Made by a program: the position numbers and the translations under genes
Shown here: positions 17,758-26,282 of the stretch, piece after piece
Layout: every line of letters begins with the position of its first letter
How positions within the stretch are numbered: the stretch's first letter is position 1
The notes under the pieces: generated by a model
Database searches by the model: none
The model's input: only the letters and a program-made list of their open reading frames with translations
What the model was told of the DNA's origin: nothing
Assembly (NCBI RefSeq): GCF_002795805.1
Contig: NZ_CP018799.1
Location: 1,791,001 to 1,855,000 of the forward strand
Direction: 5' to 3'
DNA: 64,000 nucleotides
DNA from: Mariprofundus aestuarium
GTDB lineage: Bacteria; Pseudomonadota; Zetaproteobacteria; Mariprofundales; Mariprofundaceae

Positions 17758-18438
17758 TTATCGTGCCAGTAACAGTTCAAGGCGGGCGCCAACGCGTTGA
17801 GCGATATCGGCTACCTCACCTACATTTTGAATCACGCGATAGAGGAACACTGCATCGATCGGATCCAGATTCTTTTCGATGACAAACAGTGCGTTATTGA
17901 TCTGGGTACCAAGCTTATCGGCACCATACTCGATATCATCGAGGTCATTGATCATCTCTTCCACCGTGTTCACTTCACGACCACGGAAACCGACCTCAAC
18001 CAGCTCATCGAGTTCATTGACAATCTTTTTGGCCTGACGGGAAGAGGCGACACTCTGTTTGACCAGCTCAACCAGCAAATCTGCAAGCTCTTCGGGAATA
18101 GCCATCTGACGACCAATCACGTAACCGGCAATCTCCTTGGATTTGTTGGCCAGTCGATCCTGATTTAATACGATATCCAGGATACGTTCGCGTGGCATCG
18201 GCATGAAAAGTGAATTTGGCAGTTGGATACGAAGCGAATGTTTCAGATCATCTGCTTCTACTTCCAGTCTGTGAATCTCCCGCTCCAAAATAGCAGCCTG
18301 CTCGTAATCTTTTGCAATCACAGCCACAAAGAATGGCTCGAGTTTTTTCACAGCTTCATGAGCCTTGCTGATATGTTCCTGCAGCGGTTTGATCGGCGAA
18401 CCGGCAAACATATTTGAAATTGGACTTCTTCTAACCAT
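17758..18438 (-). CDS. DUF47/PhoU-like Pit accessory protein (TIGR00153 family)
   Basis: A 226-residue helical PhoU-like protein of the DUF47 family that usually precedes pit genes and is thought to regulate Pit transport. It shows MFAGSPIKPLQEHISKAHEA, REIHRLEVEADDLKHSLR, LFMPMPRERILDIVLNQDRL and the C-terminal VAQRVGARLELLLAR-type helix (here IAQRVGARLELLLAR). The start at 18438 is chosen because GGGAG lies 5 bases upstream; upstream TTG and GTG codons overlap that site. A Pho-box pair sits about 67 bases upstream, making this operon a likely PhoB target. Confidence 0.9.
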   Translation of the reverse strand: MVRRSPISNMFAGSPIKPLQEHISKAHEAVKKLEPFFVAVIAKDYEQAAILEREIHRLEVEADDLKHSLRIQLPNSLFMPMPRERILDIVLNQDRLANKSKEIAGYVIGRQMAIPEELADLLVELVKQSVASSRQAKKIVNELDELVEVGFRGREVNTVEEMINDLDDIEYGADKLGTQINNALFVIEKNLDPIDAVFLYRVIQNVGEVADIAQRVGARLELLLAR

Positions 18439-18504
18439 ATTCACTCCCAATATTTAGACCCTAAGCGGCCTGTTCATTAAAACGGATACATTATATATGT
18501 CATT

Positions 18505-18522
18505 TGTGACATTCATGTGACA
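18505..18522 (-). promoter_or_regulatory. Pho box upstream of the DUF47-pit operon
   Basis: TGTGACA at 18505-18511 and 18516-18522, 11 bases apart, read as TGTCACA-4-TGTCACA on the minus strand toward DUF47-pit. A looser forward pair of GTCA cores (18528 and 18539), also 11 apart, adjoins it. Confidence 0.8.
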
Positions 18523-18578
18523 TTTAAGTCACTTATATGTCATCCTTTTCTCAACAGTACCTTTATTGATTATGGCAC

Positions 18579-18614
18579 AAAAAAAAGCACCCGGAAATCC
18601 GCGCGCTTTTTTTT
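18579..18614 (-). terminator. Terminator of the 84-aa coiled-coil gene
   Basis: AAAAAAAAGC and GCTTTTTTTT arms enclose an inner CGGA-AA-TCCG hairpin. On the minus strand it lies about 28 bases past the stop of the 84-aa gene and ends in a T run. Confidence 0.8.
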
Positions 18615-18642
18615 CAATAAATCCTGTTTTAAACGGCTTAAC

Positions 18643-18897
18643 TCATGCCTCTGGCTTTTCTCTAATCCTGGCAAGCAGTTCAGCGCCTTTCCTGGTCTGT
18701 GATACAATAACACTTAACTCCTGCTGCAGCAGTTCGCGCTCATCATCATCTGTTTCAGAGCTAATCTCTGCCTTGAGCATTGCCTCTTTCTGCTGAAGTT
18801 TTTTGATCACCTTGCTGAGCCCCTCTTCTGACTCCTTAAGCTGACCCGCATGCGCATCAAAAAAGTTAAGTCGCTTTAGTAACTTCTTCAGTTTCAT
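18643..18897 (-). CDS. 84-aa coiled-coil protein, paralog A, partner of NptA-type cotransporter
   Basis: I do not recognise a named family. The product is a highly charged helical protein with heptad-like spacing (LKKLLKRLNFF, EEGLSKVIKKLQQKEAMLKAEIS, RELLQQELSVIVSQTRKGAELL). It is clearly paralogous to the 90-aa protein encoded at 20936-21208: both contain EEGLSKV-KKL-KKE/QKE, an acidic DDDERE/DEDVRE turn, LxQELxVxxSQxRKG and a LLxxxR end. Each lies just downstream of a Na/Pi cotransporter gene. There is no signal peptide or membrane segment. I infer a cytoplasmic coiled-coil partner of the cotransporter's PhoU-like domain; this is untested. Confidence 0.7.
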   Translation of the reverse strand: MKLKKLLKRLNFFDAHAGQLKESEEGLSKVIKKLQQKEAMLKAEISSETDDDERELLQQELSVIVSQTRKGAELLARIREKPEA

Positions 18898-18972
18898 TCC
18901 CGATTCCCCTCACCTATCATGTTACCGCATAAGAGCTCTCATCGCTGCGTACCATAGAGGCTACAACCCGAT

Positions 18973-18990
18973 TGTGACATCTATGTGTCC
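18973..18990 (-). promoter_or_regulatory. Weak Pho-box-like pair before the 84-aa gene
   Basis: TGTGACA (18973-18979) and TGTGTCC (18984-18990) are 11 bases apart. One half-site is poor. It lies 76 bases upstream of the 84-aa coiled-coil gene and could give it a separate phosphate-responsive promoter. Confidence 0.35.
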
Positions 18991-19014
18991 AAAAAGGGGG
19001 CTGATGAAACTTTA

Positions 19015-20844
19015 TCAGCGACGCTCAGCAGCCTCCCGCTCATCACTGAGTACTGAATTGATCTCCTCTCTGTTCAGGGCAATCAGATGCTCAGCCTCTG
19101 TCTCTGATCCCTCTTCAGATTTCAGGTGGTTGTGGTTAATCTGAATCAGGCTATTGATGATGCTATAGGTATAGTTACTGTCGTTCATCAGGGAGATCGC
19201 CATATCCGCTGATATGTGACCCTCACGAATCAGCTCATCCAGACGGCCATGCAGCAGACTCATGTTTTTCTCCAGCGTCAGCTTCAGGGCATCGAGTGAG
19301 AGAATAGATGTAGATGTAGCCGTAACCTCCTGACTGCGAATATTCTCCAGCCTGCGTATCACCTTGGCAATTCGCTGACGCAAACGATTGTATTCAGCAC
19401 TGATATGCGGATTTTCCGAATCGATATAGAGCAACATATTCTTCTGCAGATGTTTCACATCTTTAAGTGTGATCAGGATCGACTGATTGGCCAGGCGAAT
19501 CCGGCTGACCTGGCGTGATGTGGCCTCATCGACAGAGAGCCTGTTGGTATAATCGAGAATTGCACTGCAGAGGCTCTTGATTTCATGTTCGTAAACCTCA
19601 TCAATATCATATTCGACCGCTTTATCATGCGCCTTGATCACCTGCTTAAGTTTGGCATCGGAGAGAATATCCTGTTTATCCAGAGACAATCCTTTGGCAA
19701 TCACCCCGATCGCTTTCTCATAGATCCGCGCTGTCTCCTTGCGTAGTGCTTCAAGTGCGGTATCACCGAACTCAAGTGATGCTTCATTGAGATACATCGG
19801 TTGAGCGTGAATATCCGGCTCAGATTTAAATAGTCGAGTCACCAGCCCAATCAACGGATTGATCAGTGGCACCATAATAATCACACCGATCACATTGAAG
19901 ATGGTATGGAAAACAGCCAGTTTCATGGTGTAGTCATCATCTGCCAGGCCAATCACAGAAGAGATGCCATCAACCAGTCCCATCATCGGCTGCATAAACA
20001 GAATAAACAGGATACCCGCACACACCTTAAACAGCACATCTGCCAAAGCCAGTCGCTTGCCGACAACGTTTGATGAGAGTGCACCAAGCACCGCTGTAAT
20101 CGTCGTGCCCACATTGGCACCGATCGCCAGTGCCAGTGCATTATCATAGGTGATCTGCTGCACGGAGAGCGCGGTGATAATAAGCACCAGCGTGGCGTGA
20201 CTTGATTGCATGATGATCGTGGCAATGATACCGATCAGGGTAAAGACCAGAATACCTGCCATCCCCTCCATCGCATAAGCGGTCAGATCAAGGCTATTCT
20301 GGAACGCCTCAAAACCCTCTTTCATATGATGAATACCGAAAAACAGGAAACCAAGACCGACCAGAATGTAACCTACACCCTTCATCGACTTCGATTTCTG
20401 GAATATCAGCATCACACCGAACACCAGCATCGGCATGGCATAGGCGGATATCTTCACCTTCAAACCAAACCCGGCGATCAGCCAGGCACCTGTCGTGGTT
20501 CCCACATTGGCACCAAAGACAATTCCCAGCCCCTCAACCAGCCCGATCATCCCGACACTTAAAAATGAGATGGTGATAACAGAAACCAGCGAACTCGACT
20601 GCATCACGGTTGCCGCAGTAAAGCCGAAGGTGAGGCTTTTCCACATTTTATTGGTACTTTTTTTGAGTATCTTCTCAAGCACACCACCGGTAAATGCCCT
20701 AAACCCCTCCTCAAGCGCCAGCATGCCAAAGAGAAAGATTGCTACGCCCGCAGAGATCTCTTTAAAGTCAGGGCTGACCCAGAATCCGTAAGCCAGAATC
20801 AGCATAATCGAAGGCAGAATCACCTTTCGCAGTGTGTTTCTCAT
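19015..20844 (-). CDS. Na/Pi cotransporter family protein with C-terminal PhoU-like domain (copy 1)
   Basis: A 609-residue NptA-type (PF02690-like) phosphate:sodium symporter. The N-terminal membrane half has two inverted repeats carrying the QSS signature (MQSSSLVSVITISFL and MQSSHATLVLIITAL) with GANVGTTTGAW and GANVGTTITAVLGA. The cytoplasmic C-terminal half (about 330-609) is helical and PhoU-like (EFGDTALEALRKETARIYEKA, DVKHLQKNM). The start at 20844 has AAGGA upstream; a longer frame has none. It is a close paralog of the gene at 21221-23050. Direction of transport and regulation are inferred from the family. Confidence 0.9.
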   Translation of the reverse strand: MRNTLRKVILPSIMLILAYGFWVSPDFKEISAGVAIFLFGMLALEEGFRAFTGGVLEKILKKSTNKMWKSLTFGFTAATVMQSSSLVSVITISFLSVGMIGLVEGLGIVFGANVGTTTGAWLIAGFGLKVKISAYAMPMLVFGVMLIFQKSKSMKGVGYILVGLGFLFFGIHHMKEGFEAFQNSLDLTAYAMEGMAGILVFTLIGIIATIIMQSSHATLVLIITALSVQQITYDNALALAIGANVGTTITAVLGALSSNVVGKRLALADVLFKVCAGILFILFMQPMMGLVDGISSVIGLADDDYTMKLAVFHTIFNVIGVIIMVPLINPLIGLVTRLFKSEPDIHAQPMYLNEASLEFGDTALEALRKETARIYEKAIGVIAKGLSLDKQDILSDAKLKQVIKAHDKAVEYDIDEVYEHEIKSLCSAILDYTNRLSVDEATSRQVSRIRLANQSILITLKDVKHLQKNMLLYIDSENPHISAEYNRLRQRIAKVIRRLENIRSQEVTATSTSILSLDALKLTLEKNMSLLHGRLDELIREGHISADMAISLMNDSNYTYSIINSLIQINHNHLKSEEGSETEAEHLIALNREEINSVLSDEREAAERR

Positions 20845-20868
20845 GTTATATTCCTTATTGTTGTTTAT

Positions 20869-20900
20869 AAAAAACAGCGCCCGGGAAAACCAGGGCACTG
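20869..20900 (-). terminator. Terminator between the 90-aa gene and cotransporter copy 1
   Basis: On the minus strand CAGTGCCC / GGGCGCTG (one G-T pair) with a 10-base loop is followed by TTTTTT. It separates the 90-aa coiled-coil gene from the downstream cotransporter, which may need readthrough or its own promoter. Confidence 0.75.
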
Positions 20901-20935
20901 CGTTTGAAGCAGGGTTTTAGGGCAGTGTAAACTTT

Positions 20936-21208
20936 TTATTTACTAACTTTCTTACGCAGAGAGGAGAGCAGTGTGATGCCCTTCTTACGTTGTGAGTGGA
21001 CCACATTTAACTCCTGCTCCAGCATCTCGCGCACATCTTCATCACGCTCAGCAGCAATTAATGCCTTAAGGTGTTTCTCTTTCTTTTTAAGCTTTTTAAG
21101 CACTTTGGAGAGGCCTTCATCTTCCTGCTGCAACTGTTCAGCCTCTGCATTCATGTACGATTTAAGTTTCTTCAACAGCTTCTTTTTCAACGCATTGTCA
21201 AATTTCAT
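20936..21208 (-). CDS. 90-aa coiled-coil protein, paralog B, partner of NptA-type cotransporter
   Basis: Unnamed family. A very basic, helical 90-residue protein (FDNALKKKLLKKLKSYM, EDEGLSKVLKKLKKKEKHL, REMLEQELNVVHSQRKKGITLL). It aligns over nearly its whole length with the 84-aa protein at 18643-18897. It starts 12 bases after the stop of cotransporter copy 2, so it is almost certainly co-transcribed with it. It has no signal or membrane segment. The conserved cotransporter-plus-coiled-coil arrangement, present twice in tandem, is the main evidence that the pairing matters. Confidence 0.72.
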   Translation of the reverse strand: MKFDNALKKKLLKKLKSYMNAEAEQLQQEDEGLSKVLKKLKKKEKHLKALIAAERDEDVREMLEQELNVVHSQRKKGITLLSSLRKKVSK

Positions 21209-21220
21209 ACTAATCCCCGT

Positions 21221-23050
21221 TCACCCTTTCTCTGCAATTTCCCGATCATCTGCCAGCACAGTGCCGATCTCTTCCCGGTTCAAAGCGATCATATGTTCTG
21301 CCTCTGTCTCAGACCCCTCTTCGGATTTCAGATAGTTATGGTTAATCTGAATCAGGTTATGGATTATACTATAGGTATAATTACTGTCATTCATCAACGA
21401 TATCGCCATCTCTGCTGAGACTTTGCCATCACGAATCAATTCATTCATACGCTCATGCAACAGGCCCATATTTTTCTCCAGCGTCAGCTTCAGCGCATCC
21501 AGCGAAAGAATGGATGTCGCACTCGTCTCACCACTGGCACGAATCTTCTCCAGTCGGCGCATCACCTTGGCGATACGTTGACGCAGTCGGTTATATTCAC
21601 CACTGATCTCCGGATTATCCGAAGCGATATAGCGCTGCATATTCTTCTGCAGATGTTTTACATCTTTGAGTGCGATCAGGATTGACTGATTAGCCATACG
21701 GATTCGACTAATCTGTCTGGCAATGACTGGGTCAGCAGAGGATAATTTATTGGTGTAATCCAGAATCGCACTGCACAGACGTTTGATCTCATGTTCATAG
21801 ACATCATCTATATCATAATCAATCGCACGAGCATGCTCCGCAATCACCTGTTTGAGTTTAGCATCAGAGAAAATCTTCCTCTTATCCAGAGAGAGTCCTT
21901 TTGCGATAACATCGGTTGCTTTACCGTAAACACGTGCAGTCTCCATACGCAGTGCTTCAAGTGCGGCATCACCAAACTCTAACGCTGATTCATTCAGGTA
22001 TTTCGGCTGCGCATATTTATCCGGCTCCGACTTGATCACCCTCTCCAGAAAACGTACCAGATGATTGGTAAATGGAATCATCACCACAATGCCGATCAGA
22101 TTAAACAGAGTGTGGAATACCGCCAGCTTCAATGTGTAGTCTGCTTCAGCAATACCGACGTAGGAGCTGATCAGATCCACAGCCACCAGCAGTTGATGAA
22201 TAAAGGCGATCGCAATCAGACCGGTAATCACATTGAAAATTAGATGTGCGCCTGCCAACCGTTTACCCAACTCATTGGAGCTCAGTGCCCCAAGGATAGC
22301 TGTAATCGTTGTGCCCACATTGGCACCGATAGCCAGCGCCAGAGCATTTTCATAAGAGATCTGCTGAGCAGCCAGTGCGGTAATAATCAGAACCAGTGTG
22401 GCGTGACTCGATTGCATCACCACCGTGGCAAAAATGCCTATCAGGGTAAACAGGAAGAGTCCGGGATATCCGGCCACCGCATATTCAGCCAGATCAATCG
22501 CCGATTTGAAGGTCTCAAAACCCTCCTTCATATGGTGGATACCCAGAAAAAGGAACCCGAGGCCAGTAAGGATATAACCGATGCCTTTAAGGTGACGTGA
22601 CTTCTGGAATATCATAATCACGCCAAATACCAGCATCGGCATCGCATAAGCTGAGATCTTCACCTTCAGACCGAAACCGGCCACCAGCCATGCTCCAGTT
22701 GTCGTGCCAAGGTTGGCACCAAAGATGATGCCGATACCCTGAGAAAGGCCAATCAACCCTGCGCCCAGGAATGATATGGTAATGACCGAAACCAGCGAAC
22801 TGGACTGCATGATACTCGTTGAAACAACACCGAAAGAGATGCTCTTCCATAATTTATTCGTGGTTTTTTTCAGGATTTTCTCAAGTGTTCCACCGGTAAA
22901 GGCTTTAAAGCCCTCCTCCAGCGCCAGCATGCCGAACAGGAATATCGCTACGCCGGCAGCAATCTCCTTAAAATCCGGACTGATCCAGAAACCGTAGGCC
23001 AGAATCACCAGAATGGTTGGTAACATTACTTTTTGAAGGGTGCCTTTCAC
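21221..23050 (-). CDS. Na/Pi cotransporter family protein with C-terminal PhoU-like domain (copy 2)
   Basis: A 609-residue paralog of the cotransporter at 19015, the same length and collinear throughout. The start is GTG at 23050 with AAAGGA upstream. It has QSS repeats (MQSSSLVSVITISFLGAGL and MQSSHATLVLIITALAAQQ), GANLGTTTGAW and GANVGTTITAILGA. The C-terminal PhoU-like region holds LEFGDAALEALRMETARVYG and ends in ALNREEIGTVLADDREIAE. It is predicted to be a sodium-coupled phosphate transporter of the inner membrane. The leader is unusual, with a 10-base-arm hairpin and a GCGCTG-T9 element. It lies downstream of the first PPK2 gene on the same strand. Confidence 0.9.
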   Translation of the reverse strand: MKGTLQKVMLPTILVILAYGFWISPDFKEIAAGVAIFLFGMLALEEGFKAFTGGTLEKILKKTTNKLWKSISFGVVSTSIMQSSSLVSVITISFLGAGLIGLSQGIGIIFGANLGTTTGAWLVAGFGLKVKISAYAMPMLVFGVIMIFQKSRHLKGIGYILTGLGFLFLGIHHMKEGFETFKSAIDLAEYAVAGYPGLFLFTLIGIFATVVMQSSHATLVLIITALAAQQISYENALALAIGANVGTTITAILGALSSNELGKRLAGAHLIFNVITGLIAIAFIHQLLVAVDLISSYVGIAEADYTLKLAVFHTLFNLIGIVVMIPFTNHLVRFLERVIKSEPDKYAQPKYLNESALEFGDAALEALRMETARVYGKATDVIAKGLSLDKRKIFSDAKLKQVIAEHARAIDYDIDDVYEHEIKRLCSAILDYTNKLSSADPVIARQISRIRMANQSILIALKDVKHLQKNMQRYIASDNPEISGEYNRLRQRIAKVMRRLEKIRASGETSATSILSLDALKLTLEKNMGLLHERMNELIRDGKVSAEMAISLMNDSNYTYSIIHNLIQINHNYLKSEEGSETEAEHMIALNREEIGTVLADDREIAEKG

Positions 23051-23123
23051 GTATTCAATATCCTTTAATTCAATATAAAAAAAAACAGCGCTCCAGCCAT
23101 GCAGTTGAGCCAGGATGGAAATG

Positions 23124-23152
23124 ATAACTCCCCGTAAATTCGGGGGAGTTAT
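23124..23152 (-). repeat. Hairpin between PPK2 copy A and cotransporter copy 2
   Basis: ATAACTCCCC (23124-23133) and GGGGAGTTAT (23143-23152) are perfect 10-base arms around a 9-base loop. It lies 13 bases past the ppk2 stop on the minus strand without a strong T run. It may be a weak terminator or a leader structure. Confidence 0.6.
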
Positions 23153-23164
23153 ATGTTATCAAAA

Positions 23165-24076
23165 TCAGCCGATAAATTTACCACTTCTCAGGCGCTGCTT
23201 ATTCATCAGCTCAATCTCTCTGGCACCGGAGATCACCACCTTGTCATCAGGTACAAAATCCAGTGCCTCGTTATAACCCTCATAATCCACCGCATTGAGG
23301 ATGGTTTTAATGGCATTAAGTCTGCATTTGTGTTTGTCCATCGAACGAATCACTGTCCATGGCGCTGCTGCGGTATGGGTGCGTTTAAGCATCTCATATT
23401 TTGTCTTGGTGAAGTCGTCCCAGCGCTCTTGCGCCTGCATATCCACCTCAGAGAGCTTCCACTGCCTCAGCGGATCCGTGGTACGCCGGTCAAAGCGGGC
23501 CTTCTGGGCATCCTTGGTAACGCTGAAGTAGAGTTTCACCAGTATGGTTCCCTGACGGATAAGATCCTTCTCAAAGCCGACCACACCTTTCATAAAGTTT
23601 TTATATTCGCTTTCACTGCAAAAACCGAAAACCGGCTCCACCATCGCCCGGTTGTACCAGCTGCGATCAAACAGCACGACCTCGCCACCATGTGGAAACT
23701 GGGATACATATTTCTGGAAAAACCACTGACTGCGCTGCTCTTCGGTCGGTTTGCCCATGGCAATAATACGGTAATGTTTCTCATTCATGTAACGGGTTAC
23801 ACGGCGAATGGTGCCACCTTTGGCTGCAGCGTCGCGTCCTTCAAAAAGGATAACCATGCGCTGCTGTGTTCTATCCAGATGCTGTTGCAGCTTGATCAAC
23901 TCGGCCTGATAGGGTTTGAGCTCTTTTTCCTGCAAATATTTGGTGATGATGCTTTCTACTTTGTTGTCGCTTAGTCCATGCTCTTCTATGAGTTGTTCAT
24001 AGCAGGGAGGATTTTCTTGCGGCATGACCTCCGGGCCCTCATCCAGGGTAACCTCAGGGTTTGCCAACAGATTCAT
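23165..24076 (-). CDS. PPK2-family polyphosphate kinase, paralog A (altered P-loop)
   Basis: A 303-residue PPK2. Family enzymes transfer phosphate between polyphosphate and nucleotides. Conserved blocks are ILFEGRDAAAKGGTIRRVTR, GKPTEEQRSQWFFQKYVSQF, DRSWYNRAMVEPVFGFC (Walker B), a lid region with RFDRRTTDPLRQWKLSEVD, and TPWTVIRS-like APWTVIRSMDKHKCRLNA. Oddity: the Walker A loop reads GRDAAAKGG, with Ala in place of the Gly before the catalytic Lys that both sister copies keep (GRDAAGKGG). The start at 24076 has AGGAGAAG upstream. It is first in a four-gene minus-strand run with the Na/Pi genes. Activity of this copy is uncertain. Confidence 0.88.
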   Translation of the reverse strand: MNLLANPEVTLDEGPEVMPQENPPCYEQLIEEHGLSDNKVESIITKYLQEKELKPYQAELIKLQQHLDRTQQRMVILFEGRDAAAKGGTIRRVTRYMNEKHYRIIAMGKPTEEQRSQWFFQKYVSQFPHGGEVVLFDRSWYNRAMVEPVFGFCSESEYKNFMKGVVGFEKDLIRQGTILVKLYFSVTKDAQKARFDRRTTDPLRQWKLSEVDMQAQERWDDFTKTKYEMLKRTHTAAAPWTVIRSMDKHKCRLNAIKTILNAVDYEGYNEALDFVPDDKVVISGAREIELMNKQRLRSGKFIG

Positions 24077-24214
24077 CTCTTTCTTCTCCTTATAGTTTCG
24101 CTATATCCCCCCTGGCACTCCAAATCACCAAAAGGACATGGCATTATACATAAAAGTAGCCCTTTTGAAATATTGAAGTAACTGATGCAACTATTTAATG
24201 CAGATGAAAGGGGC

Positions 24215-24238
24215 AAAAAAAGGGCGGTAAAACCGCCC
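24215..24238 (-). terminator. Terminator of PPK2 paralog B
   Basis: On the minus strand GGGCGGT-TTT-ACCGCCC is followed by TTTTTTT, 9 bases after the ppk2 stop. Confidence 0.9.
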
Positions 24239-24246
24239 TCTTCTCT

Positions 24247-25194
24247 TTATTCTGACTGATCCTCTTGCGGCAGATCATCCGCCACTTTTTTTCTACTCTT
24301 GTTGCGCAGGCGATCCCTCTGCATCAGTTCAATCTCACGTGCCCCTGAGATCACAACATTGTCGTCAGGCACATAATCAAGTTCCATGTTCACTTTGTCA
24401 TAATCGACAGAATTGAGGATCACCTTGATCGCATTCAGACGTGCCCGATGTTTGTCCATTGAGCGAATCACCGTCCACGGTGCGGATGCGGTATGGGTGC
24501 GGCGCAGCATCTCATATTTAACCTTATCGAAATCGTCCCAGCGCTCCTGCGCCTGCACATCCACTTCAGAGAGCTTCCACTGACGCAGTGGATCATCCTT
24601 ACGACGATCAAAACGTTTCTGTTGCACATCCTTGGTCACACTGAAGTAGATCTTCACCAGAATGGTACCCTGACGCACCAGATCCTTCTCGAAACCGCCA
24701 ACACCCTTCATGAAATTTTTATACTCGGCATCGGAACAGAAGCCGAATACCGGCTCCACCATCGCACGGTTGTACCAGCTGCGATCAAACATGGCGATCT
24801 CACCACCATGCGGAAACTGGGATACATACTTCTGGAAAAACCACTGTGTGCGTTGTTCTTCGGTTGGCTTGCCCAATGCAATAATACGATAGTGCTTCTC
24901 ATTCATGTAACGGGTCACACGACGGATAGTGCCGCCCTTACCTGCAGCATCCCTGCCCTCAAAAAGAATAATCATGCGCTGATTGGTTTTTTCCAGATGC
25001 TTCTGCAGATTGATCAGCTCCGCCTGAAACGGCTTAAGCTCCTGCTCCTGCAGGTATTTGGTGAGAACCTTCTTCACCTTCTCTTCAGTCAGTCCATGCT
25101 TTTCAACCAACCGATCATAACATTTGGCCTGCCCGCCTGAGCCCTCGGCTTCATCTGCTTTAGGGGTGGAATCACTGTTAACCAAGGTACTCAT
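24247..25194 (-). CDS. PPK2-family polyphosphate kinase, paralog B
   Basis: A 315-residue PPK2 with intact Walker A (EGRDAAGKGGTIRR), Walker B (FDRSWYNRAMVEPVFG), lid segment (RFDRRKDDPLRQWKLSEVDV) and C-terminal VVISGAREIELMQR. The start at 25194 is preferred, since GGAG lies 6 bases upstream; the TTG at 25206 overlaps that site. Compared with the copies on either side it has a longer Gly/Glu-rich N terminus (about residues 9-24) and a basic tail (RLRNKSRKKVADD). It has its own terminator, so it is probably transcribed separately from paralog A. Whether it makes nucleotides from polyphosphate or the reverse cannot be told from the sequence. Confidence 0.9.
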   Translation of the reverse strand: MSTLVNSDSTPKADEAEGSGGQAKCYDRLVEKHGLTEEKVKKVLTKYLQEQELKPFQAELINLQKHLEKTNQRMIILFEGRDAAGKGGTIRRVTRYMNEKHYRIIALGKPTEEQRTQWFFQKYVSQFPHGGEIAMFDRSWYNRAMVEPVFGFCSDAEYKNFMKGVGGFEKDLVRQGTILVKIYFSVTKDVQQKRFDRRKDDPLRQWKLSEVDVQAQERWDDFDKVKYEMLRRTHTASAPWTVIRSMDKHRARLNAIKVILNSVDYDKVNMELDYVPDDNVVISGAREIELMQRDRLRNKSRKKVADDLPQEDQSE

Positions 25195-25336
25195 TGTATT
25201 CTCCAAGGATTGTATTACTCATGCAGAGAGGTTTCGCAAGAGGGGTAGCATTATACACACCCTGAACAAATCTTGAAGTCTAAGATTGTAGTAAGGCAGT
25301 TTTTTACAACAGCAAACGTAAACCGTTTCAAACAGA

Positions 25337-25360
25337 CAAGGGGCGGAAAACCGCCCCTTG
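25337..25360 (-). terminator. Hairpin terminator of PPK2 paralog C
   Basis: Perfect 10-base arms CAAGGGGCGG / CCGCCCCTTG around AAAA, 23 bases past the stop of paralog C on the minus strand. The following sequence is only moderately T-rich (TCTGTTTG). Confidence 0.65.
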
Positions 25361-25382
25361 CTTATCAATATAGCCAGTCAGA

Positions 25383-26282
25383 TCACTCTCTGTTTTTGCC
25401 CTTATTGCTCAACTTCGCCTTCTGCATCAGTTCAAGCTCACGGGCACCGGAAATGACAACGCTGTCATCCGGGACAAAATCGAGTTCCTGATTGTTGCCA
25501 TCATAGTCCACCGCATTGAGAATGACCTTGATCGCGTTAAGGCGAGCCAGGTGTTTATCGGCGGAACGGATTAGCGTCCATGGTGCAGCTGCGGTGTGGG
25601 TATGTTTGAGCATCTCATATTTAACCTTATCGAAATCGTCCCAGCGCTCCTGCGCCTGCACATCCACTTCAGAGAGCTTCCACTGGCGCAAAGGGTCATT
25701 CTGACGGCGCTCGAAGCGTTTTTTCTGGATTTCCTTGGTCACACTGAAGTAGATCTTCACCAGGATGGTTCCCTGACGCACAAGATCCTTCTCAAAGCCG
25801 ACCACCCCCTTCATGAAGTTGTTATACTCCTCATCCGTACAGAAGCCGAACACCGGCTCCACCATCGCACGGTTGTACCAGCTGCGATCAAACATCACGA
25901 TCTCGCCACCACGAGGAAACTGGGATACGTACTTCTGGAAAAACCACTGCGTGCGCTGCTCTTCGGTCGGCTTGCCCAGCGCAATGACACGGTAGTGTTT
26001 CTCGTTCATATAACGCGTCACACTGCGAATGGTACCACCCTTGCCCGCCGCATCTCTGCCTTCAAAGAGGATGATCATCCGCTGCTTGGTCGCTTCAAGG
26101 TGCTGCTGAAGATTAATCAATTCGGCCTGAAACGGCTTGAGTTCCTGCTCCTGCAGGTAGGAGGTGATGATTTTCTCAACCTTGCTATCGTCAAAGCCAT
26201 GTTTATCGATCAATGCATCGTAAGAGCGTTCCTGTGACGCTTCTACCTGCTGATCTCCACTATTTGCCAGTGCATCCATCAT
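25383..26282 (-). CDS. PPK2-family polyphosphate kinase, paralog C
   Basis: A 299-residue PPK2 starting at ATG 26282 (GGGAG 5 bases upstream; the second ATG follows immediately). Walker A EGRDAAGKGGTIRSVTR and Walker B FDRSWYNRAMVEPVFGFC are intact, and the lid reads RFERRQNDPLRQWKLSEVDV. It is close to paralogs A and B across the entire catalytic core, with variation mainly in the first 40 residues. Three tandem, individually terminated copies suggest separate regulation or substrate preference. It is divergent from ppx with about 143 bases between, in which I see no Pho box. Confidence 0.9.
   Translation of the reverse strand: MMDALANSGDQQVEASQERSYDALIDKHGFDDSKVEKIITSYLQEQELKPFQAELINLQQHLEATKQRMIILFEGRDAAGKGGTIRSVTRYMNEKHYRVIALGKPTEEQRTQWFFQKYVSQFPRGGEIVMFDRSWYNRAMVEPVFGFCTDEEYNNFMKGVVGFEKDLVRQGTILVKIYFSVTKEIQKKRFERRQNDPLRQWKLSEVDVQAQERWDDFDKVKYEMLKHTHTAAAPWTLIRSADKHLARLNAIKVILNAVDYDGNNQELDFVPDDSVVISGARELELMQKAKLSNKGKNRE

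Noticed and set aside
18517-18702. A 61-codon plus-strand frame in the DUF47 upstream region.
   Set aside because: It overlaps Pho repeats and a terminator, lacks a ribosome-binding site and has no coding character.
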